64,000 bases of DNA from Ophioderma brevispina (Eukaryota; Echinodermata; Ophiuroidea; Amphilepidida; Ophiodermatidae). Shown here piece by piece: positions 46,741 through 57,889 of the stretch. The stretch is taken from NCBI GenBank assembly GCA_023653785.1, contig JAMKCH010012640.1, forward strand, positions 57,572 to 121,571, given 5' to 3'. The position numbers were made by a program, and so were the translations under genes. Numbering within the stretch: position 1 is the first letter of the stretch; every line of letters starts with the position of its first letter. The notes under the pieces were generated by a model. It made no database searches. It saw only the letters and a list, made by a program, of their open reading frames with translations, and was not told the origin of the DNA.

Positions 46741-47552
46741 CACTTAAGTGCCCAAGCTAAAAAACTTCCTTTAGTGCCCAAGGGGGCGGGGGTTCCTAGG
46801 GACCAAACCCAGAAAACAAATTCCCAAGGGTAGTTTATCATGACACAACTCAAGCCATATGGGGGTCACGTAAGAAACACATTGCCCACAATAAAATTGA
46901 AATCCGAAACTTTGACATAGGACCTATGGCCATTTGAAGTGTTCACTCTCCGAAAAAAGGGTTCGCACATTCCGTCCTCAGCAACTCCAATATAAGGTTT
47001 TGAACCCCCCAAAAATATTATTATATCTACTATTTATCTATGTATCTAATATAAATTTATTTTTACAAAACAAGCAAAAAACCCAAAAAAGAATTTCTTC
47101 TTTTTTTTTTAAGAAACTTCAAAATCACCATTATTTTTTACCATGACCTTAACCAGTAAGAGACACATGTAATGACGAAAATTCCAATTAGTGCTATCAG
47201 CATATAAAAGGGTATTTGATTTAAGTATAGTAACTATTAATTAATTGCCTCCTAGGAGGTTATTATCTAAGCAAATAAATCCCAAGTGTAATTACTTTAA
47301 ATTTTTAATTAGTAAAATATCTTGATTTTTTCACTCCGTTAGGGCCCAAGGGGGTCCTAGGGGACCAACCTAATTATTCTAATGAAGCCGTCGGGCGGTA
47401 TTGATTTTTTTTAGTATCAGGCGAAAGCGTATTCCTACATCAGTGACATTAGCAACAAAAACTTGAACAATTTGATTGCGTAACCAGAGAACTCGCAAAA
47501 AAAAAATCAACTGTTGGGTACTATGGAACCCCCCCCACTTGGCACTTAAGTG
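46741..47552. mobile_element. 812-bp TTAA-flanked transposon with palindromic ends, copy 1
   Basis: Both ends carry the palindrome CACTTAAGTG, then GCCCAAG or GCCAAGT. TTAA lies immediately outside at 46737-46740 and 47553-47556, and removing the element plus one TTAA restores the inverted A sequence 'ccccagttaataataaat'. Subterminal C/G tracts and a second internal 'gggcccaaggggg' motif are present. The interior has no transposase. TTAA duplication suggests a piggyBac-type machinery, though the ends are unlike classic piggyBac. Confidence 0.85.
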
Positions 47553-47799
47553 TTAATAATAAATAAATAAATAAATTTTTAATATTGGGCATGAATATCA
47601 AAGTATCCTAATTGTCAAGACACTTTTTCGGATAGGTTAATGATGTTGTATGTCAAAAGCAATATCAGGACCTATCGGATACGGCTTACCACTCTCAATG
47701 ATTTATAGTTAATGGAAGATCGTCATCGAATTCTTTTTCAAATACAGGCCAATCGACCAAAGGTCACATTCGAGATATCGGCGATTGAAAGTTTTAGGA
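47553..47799 (-). repeat. Remainder of inverted family A, scrambled
   Basis: 'aaatttttaatattgggcat' to 'cactttttcggatagg' is inverted A. Just after, 'aatgatgttgtatgtcaaaa' is A in plus orientation, so a small internal inversion is present. The last 100 bases are not assigned. Confidence 0.55.
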
Positions 47800-48276
47800 G
47801 AATTAGAACTTGCATATCTAAATTGAAAACATTTTAGGAAAATGACTTTAGTGTTTAGAGATGTGGAATTTGAAACGTTCTTCATTTGAGCACGCTTTCA
47901 ATTCAAGTATCCTTTGGTTTTCCGTGTCAAATTTTAATTATAAAACTAAAAAATTAAAAAAAAAAAAAAAAACTAAAACCGTCGTAGGTCTATGTCAAAG
48001 GAGACGAAGGTACATTCACCTGTTGGCGTACTCAAAAAAGAGTCGATCGATCGCCTCAGACGATGGGTTTATTGAAATGTTAAACATAATTTTGCTGATT
48101 GAGGGAGCTATAAATGATTATGCTTTTGTATGATTTTCTAGCCGTCATCATTCTTGCAGGCAATTAGAATATGCCCTTGAAGCTAGAAAAGAGGACTGAT
48201 GAGGTTCTATTTTTTTATTTTATAATTAGAATTGATTTAATCAAACTTAATACTTAATGTAAAATATATAGCTGAA
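47800..48276 (+). repeat. Family B (late B2) fragment
   Basis: This matches 58880-59385: 'cttgcatatctaaattg', 'acattttaggaaaatga', 'ttggcgtactcaaaa.agagtcgat', 'ttttgtatgattttcta', 'gaggactgatgaggttctat' and 'gaattgatttaatcaaactt'. It ends abruptly at 'aatatata', where family C begins. Confidence 0.75.
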
Positions 48277-49920
48277 GAGAGAATGGCCAAAAAGCGCCTT
48301 AGAAAAGGCTGAACTGGCAACTATCGTACTACAAGCTAATTTTGGTATTTTTTGAAAGTTTGGGTCCTGACTATCTCACAGATATAAAATTGCCCAAAAT
48401 TTCTGTGGGAGAACATATTCAAATGACGTCATCAAAATGGCTGCCCAAAATGACTAGTTTTAGCATTTTCTTTTAGGTACTTCATTCTGTCAGCTTGCTA
48501 GACATTTTTAAATGTAGGCCATGACTATGTGAAATATACATTTCTCTTTCAATATTTATTTATTTTGAGTTATTCTATAGACATTACATATTTAAACACT
48601 TAAGAGTGCTTTCAATATGGCGGCCAATATTTTAAAAATGGCGTTTCTATAATTTAATTAGATAAATTATGCAGAAAAAATCGCATTAATACACTCTGCA
48701 AATGATCTATAAGCGGTATAATGCCTTTTGTTTTAATACTAATGAAGACTTTTTCTATAACCTTATTATTATAGAATTTTATAACCAATATCCAATTGTA
48801 TATGATACATAAAAGTAAAATATGTATCATATATTACAGTATCGGATTGTAACTAATATATGAAGCATGTCTCGCTAATTTAGATGTTTTATTTTTTGTC
48901 TCAAATTGTTGTATGATAGTATTCATGCATATAAAGGTGAAAGAGTAAAAATGATTACAAACATAATTTGTGTAAGCATGCGCAAACGCACACACACACA
49001 CACACGCGCGCACTTGTACAAGCACATGCACACCAGATAATAGAGGCATATAGTTATTACATAGTGTTATATAAGACCATAAATAACGTTGATACTCCGT
49101 TTTAAATGTCTGTTTGCAGATATCCATAAAGCATTTCGAACACATACAAACAAACACACATCGCAACACACATATCACAACACACGTTGTTGGTAAACAA
49201 GGATGCCTTTGTTGCAGAGAAAGAAGTGAAAGAGTGTATAAAGCCGTTAAAAGTGCACAATTGACCACAAGATATGAAAATTTAAGATATTTTGGCACAT
49301 TCTATGCATTGTTAATTGTTGGATGGGTACTTGTTCAGAGTTTAAAGCTTTGGAACCACATAGTTTGTGCAAACTCTGTGCATACAGGATACATAATCGC
49401 GCCTTATTAATCCCAGGAAAACGCTATTGCTGGTTTTAACACTTAACAGGCCAGTAGTATTAGCTCATATAGCCAAATAGGTAGACATGTTGGTAACAAG
49501 CTGATTTTCTCAGTATAGGTGCTGGAACATGTGTACTATCACTGACAAAAAGTCCCCGCAAATCCCCTGGTGGCATTTTCTGAAATTCAAGATGGCGTCC
49601 AAAATGGCCGTTTTTAAAGATTTTTATATATTTTCGGAAATATACATGTTAAAAACAAAACAAACATATGCAAACATATGTTTTTGAGTATGGTGAATCT
49701 ATTTAAAACATAACCAAGGAGTTTGAACACTGACAACTATTCCAAATTCAAAATGGCACCCAAAATGCCATTTTTATATTTGCAGAAATGTTGAAGCCGC
49801 AAGTGTTCAGAAAAAAAATAATAAGAGACTAAATGTAGTACTTAAGTTATGGAGTCCAATAATACCATTAATAATACATTGTATAGCTATTGAACATAAT
49901 GATATTCAAGTAAATCACAT
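48277..49920. other. Family C-related DNA with microsatellite; no gene
   Basis: Two stretches, 48280-48660 and 49430-49830, have 'aaaatggctgcccaaaatg', 'ttcaagatggcgtccaaaat' and similar phrases. The second is the inverted partner of 54000-54328. Between them is low-copy AT-rich DNA with a CA/CG microsatellite (about 48986-49016) and a 13-bp hairpin (48799-48833). A 154-codon minus-strand frame at 48834-49298 is driven by the CA repeat and is not credible as a gene. Confidence 0.5.
48799..48833. repeat. Perfect 13-bp inverted repeat
   Basis: TATATGATACATA and its exact reverse complement are separated by 9 bases of A-rich loop. No T tract follows in a way that would suggest a defined terminator in a eukaryote. 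Confidence 0.75.
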
Positions 49921-50749
49921 CTTAGGACATATATTTGCAAATATAAGAAGCTTGCCTTTCACCAATTCAGGGGACTTATCCCAATCAAAATACCAAACCA
50001 TCATATGGGGTCAAAACAATATAAAGAATAAAATAATATTTTTAAAGAAATTAAAAAATTGCTCTGTGCTGATATAGATAATAGTTATTACTTCACATTA
50101 GAGGTGGTTGGATCAAAAATGTTTTTTGGTTGGAATATTCCAAGTTTGCCGCCTTCACCATGGCAACGGTGTACGCGGCGTCCGAAAAACAATGCATTTT
50201 TGGTTTCACATTTTAGGGCGATTAGTTTAATTATGTTCCTGTGGTAAATTAATGAAAAACAAAGACAATTTTTGATAGGGTGTGAGTCCCCTTTTAAGGG
50301 GACTTATATCCAATCAAAAAATGCTCTGTCACAGTTGCATCTTGTTGATTTGCTGTTTTTCCTTGCATAGAACACCAGTCGATCACGCTCCCACGGCCGC
50401 GATTGGGATCCCGCGCCAATTTTGGCACTGCATGTGGTCCAACAATCACGTTACGTAGTTACCACACACATCAAGACAGTCTTCCATAAGAGACAGGGTT
50501 TGAAGCAGGCTTCATAGACAGGTCCCTACGCAGGGGGAAACACAATTTCCACAAACGGGGGAAAAGGTCCACTTTTCGCTGAATTTTGTAATAAGGTCCA
50601 AAATTTAGAGAAATTTTGACAAGAAAGTCCACCTTTTCCACAGATATTCAAAAGGGAGCATTTTGGGGGTTAGGTACACTTACCCCCAAAAAAGTCTCGC
50701 ACACCACCCCCCCCCCCCCCCAAAAAAATTTTTTTTTTTTTTTTTTTTT
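49921..50749 (+). repeat. 829-bp tandem duplication, unit 1
   Basis: Identical to 50750-51560 apart from a handful of differences, for example 'aataaaataatatt' against 'aataaacaaatatt' near 50030 and one extra T at about 51465. It includes the upstream RT part and a hAT MITE (from 50519) that is cut 3' of its C and A runs. The unit ends in 21 T that have no counterpart in unit 2 and abut the start of unit 2 directly. Confidence 0.93.
50519..50728 (-). mobile_element. hAT-like MITE (family E), truncated duplicate
   Basis: It starts CAGGTCCCTACGCAGG like 51348. It stops after the 15-C and 7-A runs, so its other inverted end is lost at the duplication junction. Confidence 0.8.
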
Positions 50750-51578
50750 CTTAGGACATATATTTGCAAATATAAGAAGCTTGCCTTTCACCAATTCAGG
50801 GGACTTATCCCAATCAAAATACCAAACCATCATATGGGGTCAAAACAATATAAAGAATAAACAAATATTTTTAAAGAAATTAAAAAATTGCTCTGTGCTG
50901 ATATAGATAATAGTTATTACTTCACATTAGAGGTGGTTGGATCAAAAATGTTTTTTGGTTGGAATATTCCAAGTTTGCCGCCTTCACCATGGCAACGGTG
51001 TACGCGGCGTCCGAAAAACAATGCATTTTTGGTTTCACATTTTAGGGCGATTAGTTTAATTATGTTCCTGTGGTAAATTAATGAAAAACAAAGACAATTT
51101 TTGATAGGGTGTGAGTCCCCTTTTAAGGGGACTTATATCCAATCAAAAAATGCTCTGTCACAGTTGCATCTTGTTGATTTGCTGTTTTTCCTTGCATAGA
51201 ACACCAGTCGATCACGCTCCCACGGCCGCGATTGGGATCCCGCGCCAATTTTGGCACTGCATGTGGTCCAACAATCACGTTACGTAGTTACCACACACAT
51301 CAAGACAGTCTTCCATAAGAGACAGGGTTTGAAGCAGGCTTCATAGACAGGTCCCTACGCAGGGGGAAACACAATTTCCACAAACGGGGGAAAAGGTCCA
51401 CTTTTCGCTGAATTTTGTAATAAGGTCCAAAATTTAGAGAAATTTTGACAAGAAAGTCCACCTTTTTCCACAGATATTCAAAAGGGAGCATTTTGGGGGT
51501 TAGGTACACTTACCCCCAAAAAAGTCTCGCACACCACCCCCCCCCCCCCCCAAAAAAAAAATCCTGCGTACGGCCCTG
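50750..51578 (+). repeat. 829-bp tandem duplication, unit 2
   Basis: A near-perfect copy of 49921-50728 that continues into a complete hAT MITE end and then the rest of the RT pseudogene. Unit 2 is therefore the parental arrangement and unit 1 the partial duplicate. Both hold the same 62-codon frame (50059-50247 and 50888-51076). This reflects recency, not selection. Confidence 0.93.
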
Positions 51579-52440
51579 TGCATAGATCTAACTGCTGCGT
51601 ATGATAAGTCTGGGCATCGAGGTCTCTGCCTCGGGCTGCTCAGGATCTTCCTTGATGTTGTGCTTGTCGGGTTCGTGATGCTGCTCATCCGGGACGGATC
51701 TTTCGTCCTGGAGACATCGGGTGGGTAGTGCAGTGGAGAGCGCCGGCTTCGGGGCGGTGTCCCTCCGGGTTCTGTCCTGGCGCCCAGTCTTTTCAACATT
51801 TGCGTCTCAGATGTGCGAAAGGGGGCTTCTTCACAGTGCTCCTGCGCAGACGATACGGCATTTTGGAATGGCTGCTGGTTCCTGTGGGGTCTTAGAGGCG
51901 GTGCTGCAGATGGTCCTGATCACTGTGGGTCAATTTTTCTACCGATGGTGCTTGAAACTCGGCAGGCCCAGGGCCGTCAGTTCTGTTTTTACCTTGCAAG
52001 TCGGTGCCCAAAAAGATAACTTAACATCACTCCAGATGGAGATGGGCTGTCGACACCGTCCGGGGTGCCTTGGTGTCATGATGGACCACAGCAATCTTTC
52101 AATCAACACACCAAGGGAGTCGCTGCCAAGACGCGGCCTTGTGTCGGTCTCCTCAGGGGGCTCGCTGGGGCTGGGTGGGTGCGTCTTTTGGCGCTTTGTA
52201 TACACAGGCTGTTGCTTTGGCATGCTCGGCTGCTGAGTGCCCTGCACCTGTGTGGAGTCACGGTGTGCACTCACATGGGATTGATCATTGATGTTGTTCC
52301 GAATGATGTACCTTCCAGTTCTGTCTGGCATAGCTCCTGCAAACCTAAGGAGGAACTTTCAGATGATCAAGCTCGCCAAGGGGTGTGTATGATGAACCTA
52401 GTGGCCTAGTCCCACAACCAACACCCTTCGGGAATCAGAG
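51205..52440 (+). pseudogene. Non-LTR retrotransposon reverse transcriptase, split by a hAT MITE
   Basis: The RT blocks occur in order. A decayed fingers segment with SHGRD and VTTHIKTVFHKRQG (51215-51340) comes first. Without the MITE and one target duplicate, the frame reads GFIDLTAAYD (catalytic block A). Next come SFVLETS and GVPPGSVLAPSLFNI (51756-51800). In the same frame, CADDT at 51843-51857 holds the catalytic aspartates. Frameshifts then lead to 'GQFFYRWCLKL', 'HTKGVAAKTR', 'LLRGLAGAGW' and 'APANLRRNFQMIKLAK'. This order fits the Jockey/CR1 group. The pseudogene has at least four frameshifts and several stops. The endonuclease part is absent. Confidence 0.85.
51348..51578 (-). mobile_element. 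hAT-like MITE (family E) inserted in an RT gene
   Basis: The 231-bp element has ends CAGGTCCCTACGCAGG and, in reverse complement, CAGGGCCGTACGCAGG. Flanking 8-mers are TTCATAGA (51340-51347) and TGCATAGA (51579-51586), a one-mismatch 8-bp target-site duplication. The interior has the 'aaaagtccac.ttt' motifs of family E, plus C and A runs at 51537-51561. Removing it rejoins the reverse transcriptase motif in frame. Confidence 0.85.
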
Positions 52441-52649
52441 AGGTCCCCGGGAGGAGTCCCGGGCCTGATCAAGCTGGACGTTAAATTCCACTGTGATTTT
52501 GGACTTTCACGAATGAACGAGCACACTGCGCTCTCAGTGCCCCATAATTTATCTTATTAGTCCACGATAGGATCCTTCGATAGACGGTGTAATGATCTGT
52601 GGTACTATTTACAACTCACACCTTCATATGGGCCTAATTGTGGACTTCT
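52441..52649. other. Unassigned flank between RT pseudogene and MITE
   Basis: GC-richer near the RT end ('ccccgggaggagtcccgggcc', able to fold), then AT-rich. It may be further decayed LINE sequence, but no motif is clear. Confidence 0.4.
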
Positions 52650-53386
52650 GGGTCATTATTGTATTATGGGGTCCAGTAGTGTGACCAGTTTTCAATATCT
52701 CACTATCTACAGGCAATATTAGAATACAAACTAGTTAATATCTTAAAAATAGAACCAAAATTAATATTTTAAGACTCGAAACAGTGTTCCAACCTGATAC
52801 ACTTGATTTATTGCCCAAAGTATCATGAAAATGTTGGTGTCCGACATTTTGTTTTGCCTGGCTTGTAATATCTAAATATGCTAGGATTAATTTAACTTGG
52901 TAAAATTGCATCGCTACCATGGTTATAATTATAAAATAAAATGTAGGTAATTCATATGGATGATAAAGAATGGCGGACATAACACGGACACTAAAAATGT
53001 CACACGGATGGACACCGTTACCTCCGACATCCAATTTGAAAATGCTCTGTAATTTAAATATAATGTATTCATATTTAGTTAGTTTTGTTGTCCAGTTTCT
53101 TTGGCTCATACCAAATGTTGTAATAACATAAAAAAGAAGAAAATATCATTGTGCCTTATAATATGCTCGAAACAAATTTTGGTGTCCAGGGTTATGCGTG
53201 ACATTGAAAAAGTAGGTTTTTATTGATTATATTCAAATCATCACTTCCAGTATGAGAATAAACTTCACGAAATGTCAGCTTGAGACTATTTTGATTACCT
53301 ATACTTACAATTACCATTACACAGAGCTTATTTTTTCAGCTATCATGTTAAAACACCAACTGGACCCCATAATAAAATAATGACCC
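52650..53386. mobile_element. 737-bp DNA transposon with 28-bp inverted ends
   Basis: The left end GGGTCATTATTGTATTATGG, followed by GGTCCAGT, and the right end in reverse complement match at 27 of 28 bases. TTCT lies on both sides (52646-52649 and 53387-53390), a likely 4-bp target-site duplication. Inside, 'ggtgtcc' occurs near both halves. A 124-codon minus-strand frame at 52735-53109 has no transposase motif and is probably incidental. The superfamily is undetermined. Confidence 0.82.
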
Positions 53387-53390
53387 TTCT

Positions 53391-53999
53391 ACGTTTCGAA
53401 ATAGTATTATTATTATTTGTTAGGTGCTGTTTAACTTCAAGTCAACATAATATTCTACCAATTTATTTTATATTCTACCAATTTTCTAATTTTGTAATAA
53501 TAGACATTATCTATTTCCACAGAACTTCACCCGGTACTCGGTACTGCGTTCTTTTTACATGGAAGTTTACGTTATCAACTTGTGCTTAAATAGACACGTC
53601 TTTCTTCCATTTTTGAGCATCAACTTTATCAACCAAACTGATACAATTTCCAATTATTTGTTCTCTTTCCTCTTAAATAATCTCAATCGCTTTTACCATA
53701 TTTTACAATACTGGAGATCATTTTCAGTTTACCACTTTGAATCTTTCACAGATTTTCAGACATAAGGGGAAATCTACGTCACATCTCTCGGTAATGGTTG
53801 AATAGAGTCCACACCTGTTATGTAGCCAGATGATGGACTTTAGAATTAATGGTATATTATGTAATATTGCATAGCTGGAATAATTTGTACGAAATAATTG
53901 TTGCCTTTTTTTAGTCTGGGTAGTTAGACCAACCAAATCGTGTGACTCCCTGTGGCTTAATTTATTTACCTAAAATTGACATTTTCATATTTCATCCAC
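53391..53999. other. No recognisable feature
   Basis: AT-rich low-copy DNA with overlapping 60-70 codon frames of biased composition. No partner in the window. Confidence 0.5.
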
Positions 54000-54328
54000 A
54001 TACGGATTCAGAAGGCAGCAAATTTTGGGCGCCATTTTGGATTTTAGATACTTTCAAAGGTTACATAATCTTTATAGTGCTTTATATGTAATCCTTATAC
54101 CTCAAAACATATGTTTGGATACCTTCCATTTCTAGCTGGTATGGTTTGGAATTATGAACAAAATACAAAAATGGCGGCCATTGTGGACGCCATCTTGGAT
54201 TTTGAAGAATGCCACCAGGGGATTTTTGCGGACTTTTTATCAGTGATTCTACACATATTCCTGGATCTATCCTAAAAAAATCAGCTTGTTACCAAAAATG
54301 TCCAGGTTAAAACTAATACTATTGGCCT
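54000..54328 (-). repeat. Family C, inverted partner of 49430-49790
   Basis: In reverse complement it shares 'ttggtaacaagctgatttt', 'agtccgcaaa.atcccctgg', 'ggcattcttcaaaatccaag' and 'atggcgtccacaatggcc' with the earlier copy. It is cut at 'attggcctat' by the second TTAA-type element, where the intact copy reads 'ctggcctgttaag'. Confidence 0.7.
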
Positions 54329-55131
54329 ATAAGTGCCCAAGGGAGGGGGGTTTTCATAGTACCCAACATTTGATTTTTTTTTTGCGATATCTCGGTTACG
54401 CAATCAAATTTTTCAAGGAGTTTTTTGCTAATTGTCTGATTTATGAATACGCTTCTCCTGATACAAAAAAATAATTATATCCGCCCACGGCTTCATTAGA
54501 ATACTTGTTGGGGTCCCCTAGGAACCCCCCCCCCCCCCACCGGGCACTAACGGAAGTGAAAAAATCAAGATATTTTACTAATTAAAAAATTAAAGTAATT
54601 AAATCTTGGGATTTATTTGCTTAGATATATACCTTAGGAGGTAATTAATTAATAATTAATAATACTTAAATCAAATAACCTTTTATATGCTGATAGCATC
54701 AATTTTAATTTTGTCATGCTGTGCTCTTAACTGTGTGTCTATGGGAAAAATAAGGCGATTTTGAAGTTTCTGAGAAAAATACAAGATGGTATAAATGTGG
54801 CTATATTTTGCAATGATTATTTTAAATGATTATTCTAGAGTAGATATAATGAACTATTTTGGTTCAAAACCTTATATTGGAGTTGCTGAGGATGGAAATG
54901 TGCGAAACACTCTTTTTCGAAGAGTGACAATTTCAATTGGCCATAGGTCATAGGTCAAAGGTCGATATTCCATTTTTAGTTTGGGTATGTGTGTTCTTAA
55001 ACGCTGACCCCCCATTTATTGTTGTTAGTGTCATGATCAAACTCCCACGGGAAGTGGTTATCTGGATTGGGTACCTAGAAATCCCCCCCCCCCGGCACTA
55101 ACGGAAGTTTTTTAGCTTGGTCACTTAAGCG
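54329..55131. mobile_element. 812-bp TTAA-type transposon, copy 2, inverted
   Basis: Matches the reverse complement of 46741-47552 throughout. Landmarks are 'taagtgcccaaggg', 'acccaacatttgatttttt', 'ggttacgcaatcaaat', 'ggcttcattagaata', 'ggggtcccctaggaacc', 'gggcactaacggaagt', 'tcaagatattttactaatt', 'gcttagat', 'ttatatgctgatagca', 'ccttatattggagttgctga' and 'tcacttaagcg'. The terminal palindromes and TTAA are worn. It inserted at a TTAA in family C. No transposase frame. Confidence 0.8.
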
Positions 55132-55132
55132 T

Positions 55133-55770
55133 AAGGGAATTAGCACGAATTTTTTTATATTTTTTTTACTGCATGGATATGCGAACATAACCTGAAGTGG
55201 TTGGCTTGAAATCCGCGTATTAAAGGCAGGCAGTACTTTTTATCTTGATTCTGTTAATTTCTATACGTGCGGATCAAAATTCCACTTGTGATCAAAAAAG
55301 CCTTTCTCAGTGAATATCACAGATTTTTCAGCGTGATTTGTCACATGATCGATCCAAGTTTTGGACCTCAACACAAATATGTTGATCTTTGTTCATTCTG
55401 TACTGGTGTAAACCACAATCAGGCGTTTAGTGCAGATTTGCTACGCCGTCTCTGTATTCTATTTTGTGGGAGATGGTATGACAAATTTCTTCAAATACTT
55501 CATTTTTTTACTATTTGGTGGGTGTTTCTACATTAAACCAGTTATATGGATTGTACACACTTATCCCCTGATTTATACGTTAAAAAACATTCTCCCACGT
55601 GTTTTTTTTCGATTCTCTCGCATTATCTCTGCTTATCCTTTAATAAATGATTATGATAGTCGCTTTTCAACATGCGGTTTCAAAAACGTCGAGGTAATGG
55701 GCGTACCTCCCTGTGTACAACGAAGTGTGTGCCTATTTTTAAGCGATCCAGACTTTTAAAACAATGGAAA
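55133..55770 (+). repeat. Family D, copy 2
   Basis: Collinear with 3050-3712: 'ggatatgcgaacataacctg', 'attaaaggcaggcagtactt', 'gatcaaaaaagcctttct', 'gtaaaccacaatcag', 'gcagatttgctacgccg', 'gggtgtttctacattaaa' and 'acgaagtgtgtgcctatttt'. The two overlapping 89- and 109-codon frames here are broken in copy 1, so they are not genes. Confidence 0.72.
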
Positions 55771-56639
55771 TTTTTTTATCCGTTACAAACTTTAAAGAAT
55801 TTTTTAATAATCAACCACAACTTCCAGTATTTTAGGTATACGTCATAACTCTATATGTTTAAGACAGAATATTTAATTTGTTGATTTAACTAATCCAAAG
55901 ACATATATTTATTAACACTTTATTTTTATTACATTTTTGTAAGAGTAATCTGTAAGTAAAAGCACCTCAAGGTACACTGAAGAACTATTACAAGTCGTAC
56001 AGTTTTACAGTTGTAAATCCAGATTAAGATAATTTAGATTTTTAGCACTGGTATGCTAACGAAGGTATACTTGTGTGACTCTATTTCTTATGTATTGTTT
56101 CTAATTTTGTCTAATTTTAACAAAAGAAAAGTCACAGAAGTACATTGTATACCCTCGTTTTCCTGGTATCAGCATCGGTTTAACGGTGGAATAGTACAGC
56201 GTTCACCGAATGCATACATAGTCTGTCGTCGCAAGTAGCGTATAACAGGCGGGGTGGGGGAGGGGGGCAAGTTGCCAACCCAGAGCTTTGACTGGTTAAA
56301 AAGCTTAACAATCATGTTAAATCAGCTCTTTTTGCCTGCTTATCGGGACATTTTCACCTCCAACCAGGAAAATCTGCTTCAAAACAACCTCCAACCGGGA
56401 AAACCTTCTTCAAAAAGCTCCAAAACCGGGAATTTTCCCCCCTCTGACAAGTAGCGTCGCAGTTTATTGAATGGGTGCAAAGGTCAGATGAGGTCACCAA
56501 CATATGGGATACTACCCAAGGACTGTTGTATCCAATTTCATGAAAATGTGCGCATATATGTGGAAACAGTGGGCAATTATGTTTAGGGATAACATTTGGG
56601 TAACATTTTTACCACAGACACACACAGACATAAGATGAC
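55771..56639. other. No recognisable gene
   Basis: AT-rich sequence, then a G-rich patch 'ggcggggtgggggagggggg' plus 'caagttgcc' near 56250-56275 that resembles the core of the hAT-like MITE in family B. It is followed by repeats of 'ccaaccgggaaaa' type (56360-56440). No coding signal. Confidence 0.5.
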
Positions 56640-57716
56640 ACAACATTGCATATACAAAAAATTGAAGTGAAAATAAGTTACTACATTAGTGCTTGTTTGT
56701 GACCTTTCTGGTGTTATAAATTGTCTTGTTGTTGTTGGTATAACTTTGAATTACTAACATAGCTGATTTGAATCTTTTTTACTTAATTACAGCTTAAACA
56801 ATCAATTAATTTCCAGCAACAGGTGTAAAATGAGTAATTGTTACTATTTTGGCACAATTGACCGTAACTCAATACATGTATGTTTGTGTTAACATTTCTC
56901 AAATGAAATAAGGGTATTTGTGAAATTTTTCTCATGAAGCGTATAGTTGTATCATTACAAAATAAAAAAAAAACTTTAACTATTATGTCTAAAACAATAA
57001 AAAAAAAAATAATAAAATAAAACTCACCTGGCGCGATTCAAAACTGAAGGCTCCTTTTTTGCCGTGCTCAGCGCCCGGATCGTCGCTTAGACAGTCAAGA
57101 CAGCTTACAATCTACGTCTAGTAAAGAACACAGCTAAAATGCATATTTTTGTTAAAACTTACCACTACTAACATGCATCTTGTATTTGACGAAATAACGT
57201 GCGCTGTAAAAATTACAGTGGACTTCACAATAAAAAAAGGATGAGAAAAAGACAATACTTGGCTGTAATTTAAAAATCAAGCAGAATACTTTTTTGTCCA
57301 ATTTTTCAGGCCTACTACGACTAAATTTATAAAAAAGGCTCCCATTGGAACTTTGAATTATATCAATATCATTATGCACTATTATGAATTTTCGATTATA
57401 GGTTATTTACAGGAAAAGTACTGTAAATCTTACAGGAAAACATCGTTTAATGCATTTTGTTTTACCAAAATTAAAGGTCCATGGTACGATCGCTAATAGC
57501 CTCGTCCCCTGGGACCCAGATTTAACCCGAAGTGATCAAAATTTTGGTTATCAGAGGAAAGCTATTGTTTTTCTCATTTACCCTGTGAAATATTAGGGCT
57601 AAAGGATGTTTGGTTTAGATGTTATATGAGCGAAATGCACCATTTTGGTCGACCAATATTAGTTTTACATAGTACTCTATGGGGATTACAAAATAATGTG
57701 TTTAGCTCTCATTTCA

Positions 57717-57889
57717 CAATCTAAGTGCCTAATAGGCAGTGCGCTAATTGGCCAGCAGCACACCTAAATGAAGCGACATGATTCTGACGATTTCCTGATG
57801 GCAGCGATAATAATGGCCTTGCGCATTGAGACAACATTGTTGTGTTTGCGCTATATAAATGCGGTACTATTATTATTATTATTATTATT
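57717..57889 (+). mobile_element. Short retroelement with ATT tail and ATTTCA target duplication
   Basis: ATTTCA at 57711-57716 and 57890-57895 flanks a 173-bp insert that is absent from other B1 copies, which read 'ctcatttcaaaacggg'. The insert ends 'gcgctatataaatgcggtac' followed by a run of TATT/ATT. This is a common 3' terminus of SINEs and their partner LINEs. Only the 3' part is present. Confidence 0.75.

Noticed and set aside
48834..49298. 154-codon minus-strand open frame
   Set aside because: It spans a CA/CG microsatellite, is rich in Cys and Val from the repeat, and has no domain or conserved copy.
51939..52331. 130-codon minus-strand open frame
   Set aside because: It is the antisense of the reverse transcriptase pseudogene. 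The plus strand carries ordered RT motifs, so the antisense frame is a shadow.
52735..53109. 124-codon minus-strand open frame inside the 737-bp transposon
   Set aside because: No DDE or zinc-finger pattern and too short for a transposase. The element looks non-autonomous.
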